Shown piece by piece: positions 20,591 through 31,556 of a stretch of DNA of 64,000 nt. The stretch is from Leptospira haakeii (GTDB taxonomy: Bacteria > Spirochaetota > Leptospiria > Leptospirales > Leptospiraceae), in assembly GCF_002812045.1 (NCBI RefSeq), contig NZ_NPEG01000004.1, forward strand, positions 172,722 through 236,721, read 5' to 3'. The notes beneath the pieces are model-generated. The model ran no database searches, was not told where the DNA came from, and saw only the letters and a program-made list of their open reading frames with translations. Numbering within the stretch: position 1 is the stretch's first letter; the number at the start of each line of letters is the position of its first letter. The position numbers were made by a program, and so were the translations under genes.

Positions 20591-20704
20591 TTTTCACACG
20601 AAGCACACAAAGAACACGGAGCGGTTAGCAGGCAAAGGCGTGAAGACCGTGAAGTTATGGCTTTAGCATAAAAAAACTTTGTGAACTTCGTGCCTCTGTG
20701 CGAA
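20591..20704. repeat. Dispersed intergenic repeat, copy 3 (two inverted arms)
   Basis: The left arm begins TTTTCACACGAAGCACACAA followed by AGAACACGGAG; its end motif is TTCACAC rather than TTCGCAC. The right arm reads GTGAACTTCGTGCCTCTGTG then CGAA, nearly identical to the right arm of copy 2. It lies between clpS and the MaoC-like gene, next to a terminator. Confidence 0.72.
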
Positions 20705-20709
20705 ATAAA

Positions 20710-20734
20710 AAAGCCCGGGGAAACCCCGAGCTTT
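20710..20734. terminator. Bidirectional terminator between clpS and MaoC-like gene
   Basis: AAAGC, one mismatch, CGGGG, AAA loop, CCCCG, one mismatch, GCTTT, with A-rich sequence on the left and T-rich sequence on the right. It can serve both convergent genes. Confidence 0.8.
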
Positions 20735-20761
20735 CATTTTAAGATTCTTAAAAAAGAAGTC

Positions 20762-21937
20762 TTATTTTTTCTTAATTAAGATCTTTCTTTCGATTTCGAA
20801 AATTTTCTCAGGAAGTTTTTCCTTACCGTGTTTTTTCTTATCGTTCTCTTTCAAGAATAGATCCGCTCCGAATTTTTCAAAGGCATCGTTTGCCTTGATG
20901 TTTTTCAGACCGATGAATTGAAGATGGACTTCTCCCGCAGGAATTCCGAACTCCGTTCCTCTATCTTTTACGGAAAGAACTCTAGTGATCGCAGTCACAG
21001 TGTCTCCGCTAAAAGAAGGTTGAGTATGATATCCTTCTGTGAATCCAAGATCCCAGATAACATTCTCAGTCACGTCTCTGGAAGAAAGTCCACATAACCA
21101 TGCGAACACTAATCCTCCGTAAACGACAGGCTCTCCGCCCATTGGTCCGGAAATTCCGGAAGAGTAAAGTTTGTCGTAATGAAGCGGGTGGGTATTTCCA
21201 ACTCTGTAAGTCCAAGGGAAATGTTCGTCGGTGATAGTTCTTCCATTTTGGTGGATATAGATCTGACCTGCCGCGAAATTTTCGAAATAAGTATCCGTCC
21301 AAGTAGCGGTCTCGAAACCTTTCGGGAATTTTAACTCAGGAAGTTCGATCACAGGGCTATCAGTCTCAGGGAAGAAAGCTTCTTTGATCACTGGTTTCGG
21401 AGTTCCTTTAGGTTTTCCGTTGGAATGATAAATCATGATCTTTCTTTCATACTGAAGAACTAGTTCTCTGTTTTGATTTAAACAGATTGTTCTTACATGA
21501 ACGATCCCCGGCTTATCAGCTCCCTTATCATCAATTTTGATAATTTTGGTTTTAGCAGAAAGAGTATCTCCAGGATATACAGGTTTCAGGAATTGAACAT
21601 CATAGTATCCAAGGTTCGCGAGCGCTTTTTCTGAATCGTTTTGAACTCCTAAAGAAAGTGCCACGTTGAACACCATCAAAGGAGAAACTAATAGATCCTT
21701 GAATCCGTGAGCTTGTGCATAAGGAGCAGAAAGATAAAGTGGATTTGCTTCCATAAAAGTGGTAGCAAACTCTTGTGCAAAAGAACGATCGATTGTCAGT
21801 TCTCTTGGATGTTCGAAAATTGCACCTTCTGTAAATTCTTCCAGATATCTACCGTAAATACCCCGTTTTACGGTTCCGGTTTCCACCGGAGTTTTGGGAC
21901 CTAGTTCCGCGAAGGGGGAAGTAGGGATTTTAGCCAT
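20762..21937 (-). CDS. MaoC-like double hot-dog dehydratase (mesaconyl-CoA hydratase-like)
   Basis: The 391-residue protein has two MaoC/hot-dog halves. The first contains [18 protein letters not shown] and [20 protein letters not shown]; the second contains [30 protein letters not shown] and [15 protein letters not shown]. The arrangement and the [18 protein letters not shown] block resemble mesaconyl-CoA (beta-methylmalyl-CoA) hydratases, so an enoyl-CoA hydration step is likely, substrate uncertain. I chose the ATG at 21937 because AGGAG lies eight bases upstream; the frame stays open to 22015 without a ribosome site. A lipoprotein gene lies upstream on the same strand. Confidence 0.85.
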   Translation of the reverse strand: MAKIPTSPFAELGPKTPVETGTVKRGIYGRYLEEFTEGAIFEHPRELTIDRSFAQEFATTFMEANPLYLSAPYAQAHGFKDLLVSPLMVFNVALSLGVQNDSEKALANLGYYDVQFLKPVYPGDTLSAKTKIIKIDDKGADKPGIVHVRTICLNQNRELVLQYERKIMIYHSNGKPKGTPKPVIKEAFFPETDSPVIELPELKFPKGFETATWTDTYFENFAAGQIYIHQNGRTITDEHFPWTYRVGNTHPLHYDKLYSSGISGPMGGEPVVYGGLVFAWLCGLSSRDVTENVIWDLGFTEGYHTQPSFSGDTVTAITRVLSVKDRGTEFGIPAGEVHLQFIGLKNIKANDAFEKFGADLFLKENDKKKHGKEKLPEKIFEIERKILIKKK

Positions 21938-22011
21938 ATTGTGAACTCCTGCTTCGTTTTTAGTTTCTTCCAGGATTTTGAGATCCTCCGGTCGGAAAAG
22001 GCTTTTTCCTA

Positions 22012-22611
22012 TCAATAAGTCCCGAAATACCCGTCCAGTTGGGTTCTGGATCCGAAACGAAACTCGGAAATTTGGATCTCTTGTTTGGAAAGCTCCGGAT
22101 TATTATCCTTCTCCCCAAACATATGATTCCAGGTGTTTACATAAAGAATAGGCAGTGAGTTCCGATTTTCCAAAAGAGAAGAAGAGAGTATTCTATCCTT
22201 ATGAACGACAGGGTCTTCTTGAAAGATTTGATCCCCCGAGTAAACATTCTTCAGATCCAATTGGAAAGTTTTACCATCAGGTTCTAGTCGGACTAAAAAT
22301 GATTCGATGTCGTAGGCCCTGCCGTAACGGATCCTTCTGTAGATCCTATAGAAAAAATCCTTCCAGGTGCTTGGATGTATCTCGTCTCTAAACACCAGAC
22401 TGATCTCCCATTCAAATCCGATCGGTGTAATATTCGCCTTACAATAGATCCCTACTAGATCATTTCCAGTCTGCACATCTATCTCAGGTTGGGACAAAAC
22501 GAATAGATCCGACTTAGGGCAGATACCTTCTGTGGTTGGGAATACAGGTAACGGGGGGCTCGTGCAGCCCAAATAAAGAAGGAATAGCGGGATGAGAAGA
22601 TATGATTTCAT
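22012..22611 (-). CDS. Predicted lipoprotein of unknown function
   Basis: The 199-residue product starts with a short signal peptide and lipobox ([10 protein letters not shown]), giving a lipidated Cys16. The mature part is mostly beta-like and contains [15 protein letters not shown] and a final [16 protein letters not shown]. Three further Cys occur in the N-terminal half. I recognise no family. It is followed on the same strand by the MaoC-like gene, 74 bases away, and is divergent from the M3 peptidase gene. Confidence 0.75.
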   Translation of the reverse strand: MKSYLLIPLFLLYLGCTSPPLPVFPTTEGICPKSDLFVLSQPEIDVQTGNDLVGIYCKANITPIGFEWEISLVFRDEIHPSTWKDFFYRIYRRIRYGRAYDIESFLVRLEPDGKTFQLDLKNVYSGDQIFQEDPVVHKDRILSSSLLENRNSLPILYVNTWNHMFGEKDNNPELSKQEIQISEFRFGSRTQLDGYFGTY

Positions 22612-22707
22612 GAGAGGGCCGGAATGGGGGAATTCAAATCAGTTTTTCAATCTTGTCAAGATGGAAAATAGGTGCTTTTCCATTCGGGAAGGGAAAGTCT
22701 GGAATCG

Positions 22708-24672
22708 ATGAGTTCAACAGTTCTATTCAGAGAATTTCCCCAAATTGCACTTTCTGTCCAAAAAGAGAAGGTGAGAGAAAAGATCCAAACCACTAAAAAG
22801 GTTTTGGAAGAAGTTTTGCAGAAAAAGGATGTAAATTACGAGTCCGTAATACGACCTCTGAACGATTCTATGGAGGAATTACAGGAAGAGTTTACTGTAC
22901 TGTCCCACCTAAATAGTGTTAAGAACAGCGAAGAAACCCAAGAACATTATACTGAGATCCTTCCTGAGATTACAGAATTTTATACTGAACTAGGGCAGAA
23001 CGAAGAATTATTCAAATTATACTCTCAGATTTATGAGAAAGAAAAATCTAATTTAGACAGACCTAAGAACAAGGTCTTAGAAGATGCGATCTTACAATTT
23101 AAACTAGGTGGAGTAGGGCTTCCGGAAGATAAAAAAAATCGTCTACAAGAGATCCAACTTAGGTTGTCCGATCTTTCCAACCAATTCTCCCAAAATCTTT
23201 TAGATTCTACAAATTCTTTCGAAATGAAAATCGAATCGGAAGAAGATGTGAAAGAGATCCCGGAATCGGACAAAGCATTGTACAGGAACGAGGATGGGAC
23301 TTATACTTTTACTCTCCAATTCCCAAGTTATAATTGTTATATGACTTATGGAAGTAATCGTTCTAAAAGAGAAGAATTATATAAAGCGTATGTAACTCGT
23401 GCACCAGGAAACGGTAAAATTTTAGAAGAGATCCTGGCTCTCCGTGATGAATCTGCAAAATTACTCGGATATAAAAATTATGCGGAATCTTCTTTGGCAA
23501 CTAAGGTTGCGGATTCTCCTGAGCAAGTATTGGACTTCTTACAAAAAATTGGAAAACTAGCAAAGCCAGTTGCGGAGAAGGAAATCTCAAAACTAAAGAA
23601 ATTCGCGGAAACACTTGGAATTCCGGACTTCAAAGCATTCGACAGTGCTTATGTTTCTGAAAAATTAAAGAAGAAGGACTATGATTTTGATGAAGAACAG
23701 ACCCGTCCTTATTTCGAAAAGAATACTGTGGTAAAAGGAACCTTCTCCTTTTTGGAAAAACTTTTAGGAGTCCAATTCGAGAAGACGAACGCTCCCATCT
23801 GGGATCCTAAAACGGAAGTTTATCATGTAAAAAACGGCTCCGAAATTATCGCAAGACTCTACTTGGACTTGGAAGCGAGAAAGGACAAACAGGGCGGAGC
23901 CTGGATGAATCATTGGGAAACTAGAAATAGGCTTTCAGGTAAGACGATCCTTCCTTCTGCATTCGTGGTTTGTAATTTTCCTCCTTCTAAGGATTCGGCT
24001 CCTTCTCTTTTAAACCATTCGGATGTGGTAACATTTTTCCATGAGATGGGGCATGCACTCCATCACCTTTGTGCAAAAATAGAAGAGCCTCCTGTGAGCG
24101 GTATCAATGGAGTAGAATGGGACGCAGTGGAATTTCCTTCTCAGTTTTTGGAAAATTTTGCCTATGAGCCTGAGGTTTTGGACTTCTTCGCATTCCATTA
24201 TGAAACAGGAAAACCTATCCCGAAAGAATTGGCCCAAAAATTGAAAGATACTAAAAACTTTTTGGCTGCGATGGGAGTGGTCCGACAATTAGAATTCGGA
24301 ATTTTCGATATAAGGATCCATCTCCAGAAATATTCGGAGGAGGAAGTACAGAATATTCTGGATACTGTTCGGAAAGAAGTAAGTGTTCTTTTCCCGCCTG
24401 GATATAACAAGTTCCAGAATGGTTTCGGCCATATTTTCTCCGGAGGATACGCGGCAGGTTATTATAGTTATAAATGGGCGGAACTTTTAGCGGCGGACGC
24501 GTTTTTTGCATTTAGATCCAAAGGAATTTTTGATACGGATCTTGCTTTGAAATACAGAACTGAGGTTTTGGAAAAAGGAGGTTCCGAAAACGCGATGGTA
24601 CTATTCAAACGTTTTCTAGGAAGAGATCCAGAACCAGATGCTTTATTAAAACTCTATGATTTAGTAGCCTAA
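22708..24672 (+). CDS. M3-family zinc oligopeptidase (PrlC/Dcp-like)
   Basis: A cytoplasmic metallopeptidase that degrades short peptides. The 654-residue product has the M3 zinc motif HEMGH (residues about 445-449 in [15 protein letters not shown]), followed by [17 protein letters not shown] whose Glu supplies the third ligand. [23 protein letters not shown] near the C-terminus is the family's substrate-side loop. I chose the ATG at 22708 ([12 protein letters not shown]) with GGGAAAG upstream; a GTG at 22672 is in frame and would add 12 residues. It ends five bases before the convergent small hypothetical gene. Confidence 0.92.
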   Translation: MSSTVLFREFPQIALSVQKEKVREKIQTTKKVLEEVLQKKDVNYESVIRPLNDSMEELQEEFTVLSHLNSVKNSEETQEHYTEILPEITEFYTELGQNEELFKLYSQIYEKEKSNLDRPKNKVLEDAILQFKLGGVGLPEDKKNRLQEIQLRLSDLSNQFSQNLLDSTNSFEMKIESEEDVKEIPESDKALYRNEDGTYTFTLQFPSYNCYMTYGSNRSKREELYKAYVTRAPGNGKILEEILALRDESAKLLGYKNYAESSLATKVADSPEQVLDFLQKIGKLAKPVAEKEISKLKKFAETLGIPDFKAFDSAYVSEKLKKKDYDFDEEQTRPYFEKNTVVKGTFSFLEKLLGVQFEKTNAPIWDPKTEVYHVKNGSEIIARLYLDLEARKDKQGGAWMNHWETRNRLSGKTILPSAFVVCNFPPSKDSAPSLLNHSDVVTFFHEMGHALHHLCAKIEEPPVSGINGVEWDAVEFPSQFLENFAYEPEVLDFFAFHYETGKPIPKELAQKLKDTKNFLAAMGVVRQLEFGIFDIRIHLQKYSEEEVQNILDTVRKEVSVLFPPGYNKFQNGFGHIFSGGYAAGYYSYKWAELLAADAFFAFRSKGIFDTDLALKYRTEVLEKGGSENAMVLFKRFLGRDPEPDALLKLYDLVA

Positions 24673-24677
24673 ATAGA

Positions 24678-24914
24678 CTAAGAAAGTTTTTTGCGGAAGT
24701 TTTGAAGTAATTGCTCCGTGCCTGAAAGTAGTAATTCTACTTGGTCGGAATCAATATTATAGACCACATTCGTCTTTAAAGAATCTTTAAAGGCGTTTGC
24801 GTCTATCGTTTTCTGATCGTAACTATCCTTTAAAAAATTATACCATCCGGCTAGGATCACTTTTAAGTGAGGAAGTTCTTTGATAGGGACCGAAATGACT
24901 TTCTCTGCTTCCAT
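24678..24914 (-). CDS. Small hypothetical protein
   Basis: A 78-residue, mostly helical protein (KVISVPIKELPHLKVILAGW at the start, QVELLLSGTEQLLQNF near the end) without a signal peptide, membrane helix or recognised motif. It fills the space between the M3 peptidase and the glutathione transferase genes and is convergent with the peptidase. No clear ribosome site precedes the ATG, so translation is less certain than for its neighbours. Confidence 0.6.
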   Translation of the reverse strand: MEAEKVISVPIKELPHLKVILAGWYNFLKDSYDQKTIDANAFKDSLKTNVVYNIDSDQVELLLSGTEQLLQNFRKKLS

Positions 24915-25035
24915 AAAGACACCAGCAGGTTAATTTGCGAACCGAACCAGTCAACCAGATTTTTTGCAACTAGGTTTGATCCGAATTTTTCTCAGGGAAA
25001 AACGCGGCGCACAAAATCTTCGATTTAGATCCGCT

Positions 25036-25689
25036 CTATTTACGGAGTCTTTTTAAAGCTTTCATTACGACTGACTTTGGTTTGTCCACCTTTGCGGCAT
25101 TCGGATTCTGCATCATCATATCCAGATATGCTTGTAATCCCGGAATTTCGAAAAGTGGATTTGGAGATATCCAATCAGCAATATGATCGTTTATGATCTG
25201 AAAGGTGGCGAACGCAGAACAATCTGCTGCAGTAAATTCTTTGCCTGCAATATAAGGAGAAAATTTAGCCAATCTGGAAAGTGCTCTCGCTCCTTTTTGG
25301 ATAGAGAGCCTTGTGAGTTCCACAGTTTCCGGCGGGATCGTTTTTCCTTCTACGATGGACTCGTACAATCTGCGAGCTGGGATATCTATATAATTTTCGA
25401 TGAATGATATAATTGTTCTAACTTCCGCAGCTTCGAATGGATCGGCCGGGATCAAACGTTTGGTATTTGGATAAGCATCATCTAAAAATTCGAGAATTGC
25501 TTGGGACTCTACCAGATATTTTCCATCTACTTCTAAGTAAGGGATTTTTCCCATTGGGCTTTTTTGTAGGAACTCCTCGTCTTGGGAGAATGGGGTGCGA
25601 ATTTCTTCGAACTCCAAACCTTTTTCTAAAAGTGCCAATTTGACCTTATTCGTATAATTGCTGATCGGATAACCGTGTAGTTTTATCAT
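25036..25689 (-). CDS. Glutathione S-transferase family protein
   Basis: The 217-residue protein has the N-terminal thioredoxin-like domain (MIKLHGYPISNYTNKVKLAL, SPMGKIPYLEVDG, LVESQAILEFLDD) with the cis-Pro in KIPYL and the glutathione-binding ES pair, then an all-helical C-terminal domain with FTAADCSAFATFQI. It probably conjugates or reduces an electrophile with glutathione or a related thiol. I start at 25689 because MIKLHGYPIS is the family N-terminus; an ATG five codons earlier (25704) is equally open and neither has a strong ribosome site. Confidence 0.9.
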   Translation of the reverse strand: MIKLHGYPISNYTNKVKLALLEKGLEFEEIRTPFSQDEEFLQKSPMGKIPYLEVDGKYLVESQAILEFLDDAYPNTKRLIPADPFEAAEVRTIISFIENYIDIPARRLYESIVEGKTIPPETVELTRLSIQKGARALSRLAKFSPYIAGKEFTAADCSAFATFQIINDHIADWISPNPLFEIPGLQAYLDMMMQNPNAAKVDKPKSVVMKALKRLRK

Positions 25690-25863
25690 AAGGGTTAGGA
25701 TCATTCAATCGGAAGCGGGCTGGTAAAGTCTTTTTCATGGCAGATAAGAAAGAAAGGGAACTTGTACGAATTTCCAATTTCTACTTTCCTGAAAGGAAAT
25801 CTAAATCTAAAATTGGCAGCGAAAAAAGCGATTATACTCTTTCGAAAAGGAATCTTATAGATC

Positions 25864-26646
25864 ATGAAAAAAACAGCATTAATTACCGGAGCAAGCGTAG
25901 GTATCGGTTACGAAATTTCTAAATTGGCCGCAAAAGACGGTTACGATCTTATACTCGTAGCAAGAAATCTCAAAACTTTGAACTCAGTGAAAAAGGAAAT
26001 GGAAAGTCTGGGGGCGAATGTAGAAGTTCTTTCTGCAGATTTATCCGATCCAAAAACTCCTAAAAAAATTTACGACTTCGCCAAGAAGAAAAAAGCGATC
26101 GTGGATCTTTTAGTGAATAACGCAGGTTTTGGAACAAACGGAAAATTCCATTCTTTGGATCTGAAAGAAGAATTGGATCTTATCCAAGTTAATGTGACTT
26201 CTCTAGTAGAATTAACTCATTTGTTCTTGAAGGATATGAGAGAAAGACATGCCGGAAAAATTTTAAATGTGGCCTCTACTGCTGCTTTCCAACCGGGTCC
26301 TATGATGACAAATTATTATGCATCCAAGGCTTACGTTCTATTCTTCTCGGAAGGACTTGCAGAAGAAGTTCGTAAAGACGGTGTGAATGTTACTTGTTTA
26401 TGCCCTGGGCCAACTAAGACCGAATTTTTCAAAAGAGCGGAGATGGATAAATCTGCGATCCTAAATAGTGGTCTTGTTCCTAAAGCAGATGCTGCTTACG
26501 TAGCAAAGGTAGGTTATCAAGGAGTAAAAGCGGGTAAGGCTGTAGTGATTTCCGGAGTAGCGAACAAGGTAATGGCACAATCCGTTAGGATCTCTCCTAG
26601 GTTTTTGGTCCGTAAATTGGCAAAATTTCTAAATACAGTAAACTAG
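25864..26646 (+). CDS. Short-chain dehydrogenase/reductase
   Basis: A 260-residue classical SDR with [10 protein letters not shown], an Arg in LVARN that favours NADP(H), [21 protein letters not shown] with the catalytic Ser, and [15 protein letters not shown] with the catalytic YxxxK. It belongs to the DltE-like/3-ketoacyl reductase-like group; the exact substrate is not evident. AAAGGA lies upstream of the ATG. The fatty acid hydroxylase gene follows 22 bases downstream on the same strand, suggesting a shared lipid-modification operon. Confidence 0.9.
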   Translation: MKKTALITGASVGIGYEISKLAAKDGYDLILVARNLKTLNSVKKEMESLGANVEVLSADLSDPKTPKKIYDFAKKKKAIVDLLVNNAGFGTNGKFHSLDLKEELDLIQVNVTSLVELTHLFLKDMRERHAGKILNVASTAAFQPGPMMTNYYASKAYVLFFSEGLAEEVRKDGVNVTCLCPGPTKTEFFKRAEMDKSAILNSGLVPKADAAYVAKVGYQGVKAGKAVVISGVANKVMAQSVRISPRFLVRKLAKFLNTVN

Positions 26647-26668
26647 ATAAATAGTAAGAGTGTGGGAT

Positions 26669-27853
26669 ATGCAAGAAACGATTTTGGACAAGGCGGTTCC
26701 TTTTTTCTTGGGACTTGCCTTAATAGAATTTATATGGGGAAGAAGGAAATCAGTCTATAGATGGAATGATTCCGTTTCTGATCTGGCAACCGGGATTTTA
26801 TACTCTTTCACTGGGGTTATAATCACTTTAGTAGCCATTCTGCTATATGATAAAATTAGAATATATTATTCTGTCCAAAGTCTTTTTCATTTAGGGGAAT
26901 TTCCGTCTTCTTCTCCTTTGGTGAAAACCGCTGAGGGTTGGCAATTCAACCTAGAATCGTTTCTTGCATGGACATTTGTTCTGCTTGCAGTGGATTTTAT
27001 TTATTATTGGTTCCATAGGGCAACTCATGAAATCCATTTTCTATGGGCCTGCCATGTGACCCATCATTCCAGCGAGGAATTTAATCTAACTGTTGCACTT
27101 AGACAATCCATGTTCCAAAGGATTTTCGAGTATGCTTTTAATCTTCCTCTGGCTCTTCTTGGGATTCCTTGGTGGATGTTTTTTATTTGCCACGGGATCT
27201 TGAAGATCTACCAATTCTGGGTCCATACTAGATTGATCGGTAAGTTGGGTTGGATGGAAAAAATACTTCTGACTCCTTCTCATCATAGAGTTCATCACGG
27301 AAGAGATCCGGAATATTTGGATAAGAACCATGGAGGCATTCTCATCCTTTGGGATCGTTGGTTTGGAACATACGCTGAAGAAAAGAAGGAACCGATCTAC
27401 GGATTAACAGAACCTCTTCCTACATTCAATCCTATTTGGGCAAATCTGCATGTATATATTTCTCTCTGGAATTTAGTGAAGGCAACGCTTAGTTGGAAAG
27501 ATAAACTTCTTCTTCTTATCAAAAAACCGGACTGGAGACCTGATTCATTAGGAGGGGAGAAGAAGGTCCCGGAAATAAACAGATCCACCTATACAAAATT
27601 TGATCCGACCATTTCTAATTCCAGAAAAGTATATGGGGTCTTGCAGTTTGTTGTTCTTGCAGGGCTTTCCGTCTATCTATTGAAACTTATAAAATTGGGA
27701 AAGATATCTTTGGCTTTGTATTCAGGCTTTGGTCTTTGGTTCTTCTTTGCGTTTTTAAGTTTAGGTCTTGTATGGAATGGAAGAACTAAGATGGAAAAAT
27801 GGGAAGTTCTAAAATTCGTTTTATTAGGTGTTCTGGTTTGGAATTTAAAATAG
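26669..27853 (+). CDS. Fatty acid hydroxylase / sterol desaturase superfamily membrane protein
   Basis: A membrane di-iron oxygenase candidate of 394 residues. It has N-terminal and C-terminal membrane helices and the characteristic histidine boxes: WFHRATHEIHFLW, HVTHHSSEEFN and SHHRVHHGRDPEYLDKNHGG followed by LWDRWFGTY. These ligands fit hydroxylation or desaturation of a lipid chain. I take the ATG at 26669 over the GTG at 26660. It follows the SDR gene by 22 bases, so the pair may act on the same lipid. Confidence 0.9.
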   Translation: MQETILDKAVPFFLGLALIEFIWGRRKSVYRWNDSVSDLATGILYSFTGVIITLVAILLYDKIRIYYSVQSLFHLGEFPSSSPLVKTAEGWQFNLESFLAWTFVLLAVDFIYYWFHRATHEIHFLWACHVTHHSSEEFNLTVALRQSMFQRIFEYAFNLPLALLGIPWWMFFICHGILKIYQFWVHTRLIGKLGWMEKILLTPSHHRVHHGRDPEYLDKNHGGILILWDRWFGTYAEEKKEPIYGLTEPLPTFNPIWANLHVYISLWNLVKATLSWKDKLLLLIKKPDWRPDSLGGEKKVPEINRSTYTKFDPTISNSRKVYGVLQFVVLAGLSVYLLKLIKLGKISLALYSGFGLWFFFAFLSLGLVWNGRTKMEKWEVLKFVLLGVLVWNLK

Positions 27854-28006
27854 TATTTTAGATTCTATCCTTTAGTTCGTGTAACAAACAATCCACATTA
27901 TAGCGAGCGAGGTGAAAAGCTTCGCTTGATCAATCTATACCTTCTTCTAAAGATTGCCTAGGAATCAAAATCCGAATTTGAAATAGAATATCATTGGGAG
28001 GCAAGC

Positions 28007-29188
28007 TTGAATTCATCGCTTCAATTCGAATTACCAGAGGAATTACAACAACTCAGAGAACTGGTCAGGGACGTAGTCAGAAAGGAAGTTGTTCCGAACA
28101 GAATGCACTACGACGAAAACAACGAGTATCCGAAAGCTATTTTACAAAAATTTAAAGAAGCTGGATTATACCAGGCATTGTTCGACGAAGAACATGGCGG
28201 ACTAGGTTACGGAATGATGGGAGGGATCGTCCTCGCTGAAGAAGTTTCCTGGGGATGTTTAGGAGTGAATACTGCATTTACTTCCACGAAATTAGGGGCT
28301 CTACCTATCGATGTGGGAGGGACCAAGGCTCAAAAAGACAAGTGGCTTCCTCTTCTTGCTTCAGGAGAAAAAACTGCTGCATTCGGTTTATCAGAACCGG
28401 GAGCAGGTTCAGATGTTCCTGCAATGGCAACTACAGCAGTAAAAAAAGGCGACCGTTATGTTTTGAACGGCACAAAACAATGGATTAGCAGTGCAGGCCA
28501 AGCTGATATTTATACTGTGTTTGCAATGACTGATAAGGACAGAGGCCCAAGAGGGATTTCTTGTTTTATCATAGAAAAAGGAACCAAAGGATTTTCTTTC
28601 GGAAAGAAGGAAGATAAGTTGGGGATCAGATGTTCTGAAACAAGACAACTTATAATGGAAGACTGCGAAATCCCCGAAGAAAATCTTTTGGGTGGAAAAG
28701 AGAATATGGGATTCTTACACGCATTCAAGACTCTTATACTTTCCAGACCGGCAGTTGCAGCAGGAGCAGTCGGTTTGATGCAAGGTGCATTCGATGCTGC
28801 AATCGAATATGCTAGAGAAAGAGAACAGTTTGGAACTACAATCGCCTCTTTCCAAGCAATCCAACATATGCTTGCCGATATGGCTATCAAGATAGAAGGA
28901 TCCAGACTTTTGACTTACAAGGCGGGAGTTTATGCGGAAACTTTCCATAAGGATGCTGCGAAATTTTCCGCAATGGCAAAATGTTATGCATCCGATTCTT
29001 CCGTCCAAGTTGCGTCAGACGCAGTGCAAATTTTCGGCGGATATGGATACACCAAAGAATACCCGGTGGAAAAATTTTATAGGGACGCTAAAATACTTCA
29101 GATCTACGAAGGCACAAGCCAGATCCAAAGGAACGAAATTGCCGCAGGACTTATAAAAGATGCGGCTTCCAAAAACAAAAAAGGCTAA
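28007..29188 (+). CDS. Acyl-CoA dehydrogenase
   Basis: A standard-length (393 residues) FAD acyl-CoA dehydrogenase of beta-oxidation. Signatures are [72 protein letters not shown] and [15 protein letters not shown] with the catalytic Glu in YEGT. The start is TTG, well supported by GGGAGG five bases upstream. The 153-base gap before it shows no promoter I can defend. The sensor-kinase gene follows 30 bases later on the same strand. Confidence 0.95.
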   Translation: MNSSLQFELPEELQQLRELVRDVVRKEVVPNRMHYDENNEYPKAILQKFKEAGLYQALFDEEHGGLGYGMMGGIVLAEEVSWGCLGVNTAFTSTKLGALPIDVGGTKAQKDKWLPLLASGEKTAAFGLSEPGAGSDVPAMATTAVKKGDRYVLNGTKQWISSAGQADIYTVFAMTDKDRGPRGISCFIIEKGTKGFSFGKKEDKLGIRCSETRQLIMEDCEIPEENLLGGKENMGFLHAFKTLILSRPAVAAGAVGLMQGAFDAAIEYAREREQFGTTIASFQAIQHMLADMAIKIEGSRLLTYKAGVYAETFHKDAAKFSAMAKCYASDSSVQVASDAVQIFGGYGYTKEYPVEKFYRDAKILQIYEGTSQIQRNEIAAGLIKDAASKNKKG

Positions 29189-29218
29189 AATCCTCTTTTA
29201 GTCTCCGAGGGGAGAATT

Positions 29219-31447
29219 TTGACTTGCTTGCCGATCCGGTACGGTCAAACTTTTCCCTCCGGTTTTTTAGAAAGAGTGAAAGGTTTTTTGGACATCCAGA
29301 ATTTTTTACCATGGAGAGTTTTTTGTAAACTCTCGTTCATTCTTTTGACCTTTTCCGTTTTCGATCCGATTTTTGCGTTCGATCCTTCTTCTTTACCTTA
29401 TGATGGGATTTCTTTGGTCTCCTATGCGGAGGTTTGGGTTGACGAAGAAGAGGAAACCGGCTTCGAAAAAATGCAAAAGAAGGAGTTTTACCCTCTTTCT
29501 TCCGCGAGTTTAGGATATTCGGACAAGGCTCATTGGTTCAAGATCCCTCTTGAAAACAAATCTTCTCATTCAGTTTCCTGGATTTTGGAAATCCATTATA
29601 GCCAATTGGACAAGGCAGAATTATATCTAGCATCCAAAGGGGACAAGGTTTTGTTCCGTGGAGGGGACAGAGTTCCTTTTGGGGAAAGGCCTATCCAATA
29701 TAGATTTCCTAGTTTTCCTTTGGAGTTAAAAGCGGGAGAGAAGGACACTGTTTATTTAAAGATCCAAACTAAAAGTTCGATAAACTTTGCTGCGTTCGCA
29801 TATAAGTCAGAGGATTTTTTCTCTAATATAAGCAATGAGCAGATATTACTCGGGATCTATTTCGGATCTCTTTTGGTGATGGCATTATATAATCTATTTT
29901 TGTTCTTATCCACAAAGGAAAAAACGTACTTAGCATTTTTCGGATATGTGGGCGCAGGAGTGCTCGCGCAATGGTCACTTCATGGATATTCTTTTCAATT
30001 TTTCTGGCCAAACTCCATAGTTTGGGCAAGTCATATCATCACTTCTTTTACCTTTTTGGTTTCGGGGACCACTGCGGATTTTATCCGACTTTATTTCGAT
30101 GCTCCTAAGAATTATCCGAACTCCAATAAGGTTTTGAAAGGAATATCAATTTTATCTTATATACTTGTAGTAGTCGGATATTTTTTCCCATTCGGATTTG
30201 CATTAGCACTTTATGTATTTTTATCTACGATCACATTGACTGCCATCTTGTTTCTGGGTTTCCAAGGATTTTCAAGGAATTTAAGGTCTGCACTTTTCTT
30301 TTTAGGCGCTTGGATTGCGCTCGTTGCCGGTGCATTCGTATTTACTTTACGTTTTTCGGGTATCATTCCTCATACGATCTCTTTGGCTTATTGGGGAGTT
30401 GAGATCGGAACTGCAATGCATATTCTACTTTTAGCATTAGCCCTTGCTGATAGGGTTAATGATCTGTCCAAAGATCTTTCTTCTAAGGTGGATGATCTGA
30501 ATGAGGCAAAACATGCAATCGAACAATCCGAACTCAGGTTTAGGAATTTGTTCGAAGGAGCGGAAGAACTTCTTCTTACATTGGACCAAGAAGGGAATAT
30601 TAAGGATGCAAACCGTACTCTTTCCAGACTAACGGGTTATAAACCTGCAGAAGTAGAAGGTAAAAACTTTCTGGATCTAATCTATACTCTGGACACTCAA
30701 GAAGGATCTATCGTACTTCTTCTCGCAAAAGAGAAGTTAGAGGAACATTTAAGAACCAGAAAGACGGTAGAATTCCATTCTGAATTCAAACAGAAATATG
30801 TAATGGAACCTAAGCCGGTAAAAATCCGTCTTCAATCTTTTGAGAGTGAGGCAGGAAGAAAGGTATTAGGTAAAGTTTCTGAGATTTCCGAAGACATTTT
30901 GTCTCGCTTTCTGATCTCCGAAAGTATGCATTTTACTGTGAATAATTATCTCAGAAATGCGGATATCCTGAGTAGGCAGCTTACTTCTAATCTGAGCCAA
31001 TTTACCGGATCCGAAGTGATTACTGCGATTCGTACTTGCCTTAGGGAAGTTCTGATCAATGCAATCGAACATGGAAACTTAGGCATCAGCTTTGATGAGA
31101 AAACAGACGCTATGAAGTCCGGAAATTATATGGAGTTCATCCAAAAAAGGCAGAGGGAAGCTTTTTACGGTGCGAGAAATGTAAAAGTGGCTTATTCCTT
31201 AAATTCAAAACGGATCGGCTTCGAGATAGAAGACGAAGGAGACGGTTTTGATTTTAAGAAGATGTTAAATTTAGACGGAGAAAAACTGAATGAGGAAAGT
31301 TATACTCATGGCCGTGGGATCATGATGACTCGAAAAGTTTTTGATGTGGTGAAATTTAACGATAAAGGAAATAGAGTCCTTTTAATCAAATACCTCCAAA
31401 AACCTCTCAAATACAAAAGAGAACCTAGTTCCTTAGATATTGATTAA
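29219..31447 (+). CDS. 7TMR-DISM sensor with PAS and RsbW/SpoIIAB-type ATPase domain
   Basis: The 742-residue protein has an N-terminal signal/anchor helix (about 35-55), a DISM-type periplasmic beta domain (about 60-200, including AHWFKIPLENKSSHSVSWIL), seven membrane helices (about 210-400), a coiled linker, a PAS domain (about 440-560, ANRTLSRLTGYKPAEVEG) and a C-terminal GHKL ATPase. The ATPase has LREVLINAIEHGN (N-box) and IEDEGDGFDFKK (G1), and lacks a histidine-bearing dimerisation domain. It therefore resembles SpoIIAB/RsbW serine kinases more than histidine kinases. The start is TTG with GAGGGGAG upstream. Ligand and partner are unknown. Confidence 0.88.
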   Translation: MTCLPIRYGQTFPSGFLERVKGFLDIQNFLPWRVFCKLSFILLTFSVFDPIFAFDPSSLPYDGISLVSYAEVWVDEEEETGFEKMQKKEFYPLSSASLGYSDKAHWFKIPLENKSSHSVSWILEIHYSQLDKAELYLASKGDKVLFRGGDRVPFGERPIQYRFPSFPLELKAGEKDTVYLKIQTKSSINFAAFAYKSEDFFSNISNEQILLGIYFGSLLVMALYNLFLFLSTKEKTYLAFFGYVGAGVLAQWSLHGYSFQFFWPNSIVWASHIITSFTFLVSGTTADFIRLYFDAPKNYPNSNKVLKGISILSYILVVVGYFFPFGFALALYVFLSTITLTAILFLGFQGFSRNLRSALFFLGAWIALVAGAFVFTLRFSGIIPHTISLAYWGVEIGTAMHILLLALALADRVNDLSKDLSSKVDDLNEAKHAIEQSELRFRNLFEGAEELLLTLDQEGNIKDANRTLSRLTGYKPAEVEGKNFLDLIYTLDTQEGSIVLLLAKEKLEEHLRTRKTVEFHSEFKQKYVMEPKPVKIRLQSFESEAGRKVLGKVSEISEDILSRFLISESMHFTVNNYLRNADILSRQLTSNLSQFTGSEVITAIRTCLREVLINAIEHGNLGISFDEKTDAMKSGNYMEFIQKRQREAFYGARNVKVAYSLNSKRIGFEIEDEGDGFDFKKMLNLDGEKLNEESYTHGRGIMMTRKVFDVVKFNDKGNRVLLIKYLQKPLKYKREPSSLDID

Positions 31448-31556
31448 TATTTCCTAACTTATATTATGTAACCGAATTTTACAGTTGCTTTGATCATAGA
31501 GATGATTAGATCATTGCTTCGGTTATAGGTCGCCGCCGAGAGGTTTGATCATTCTT

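Noticed and set aside
25737..25922. Short open frame overlapping the start of the second SDR gene
   Set aside because: Its last part is a shifted frame of the SDR N-terminus and it lacks a ribosome site.
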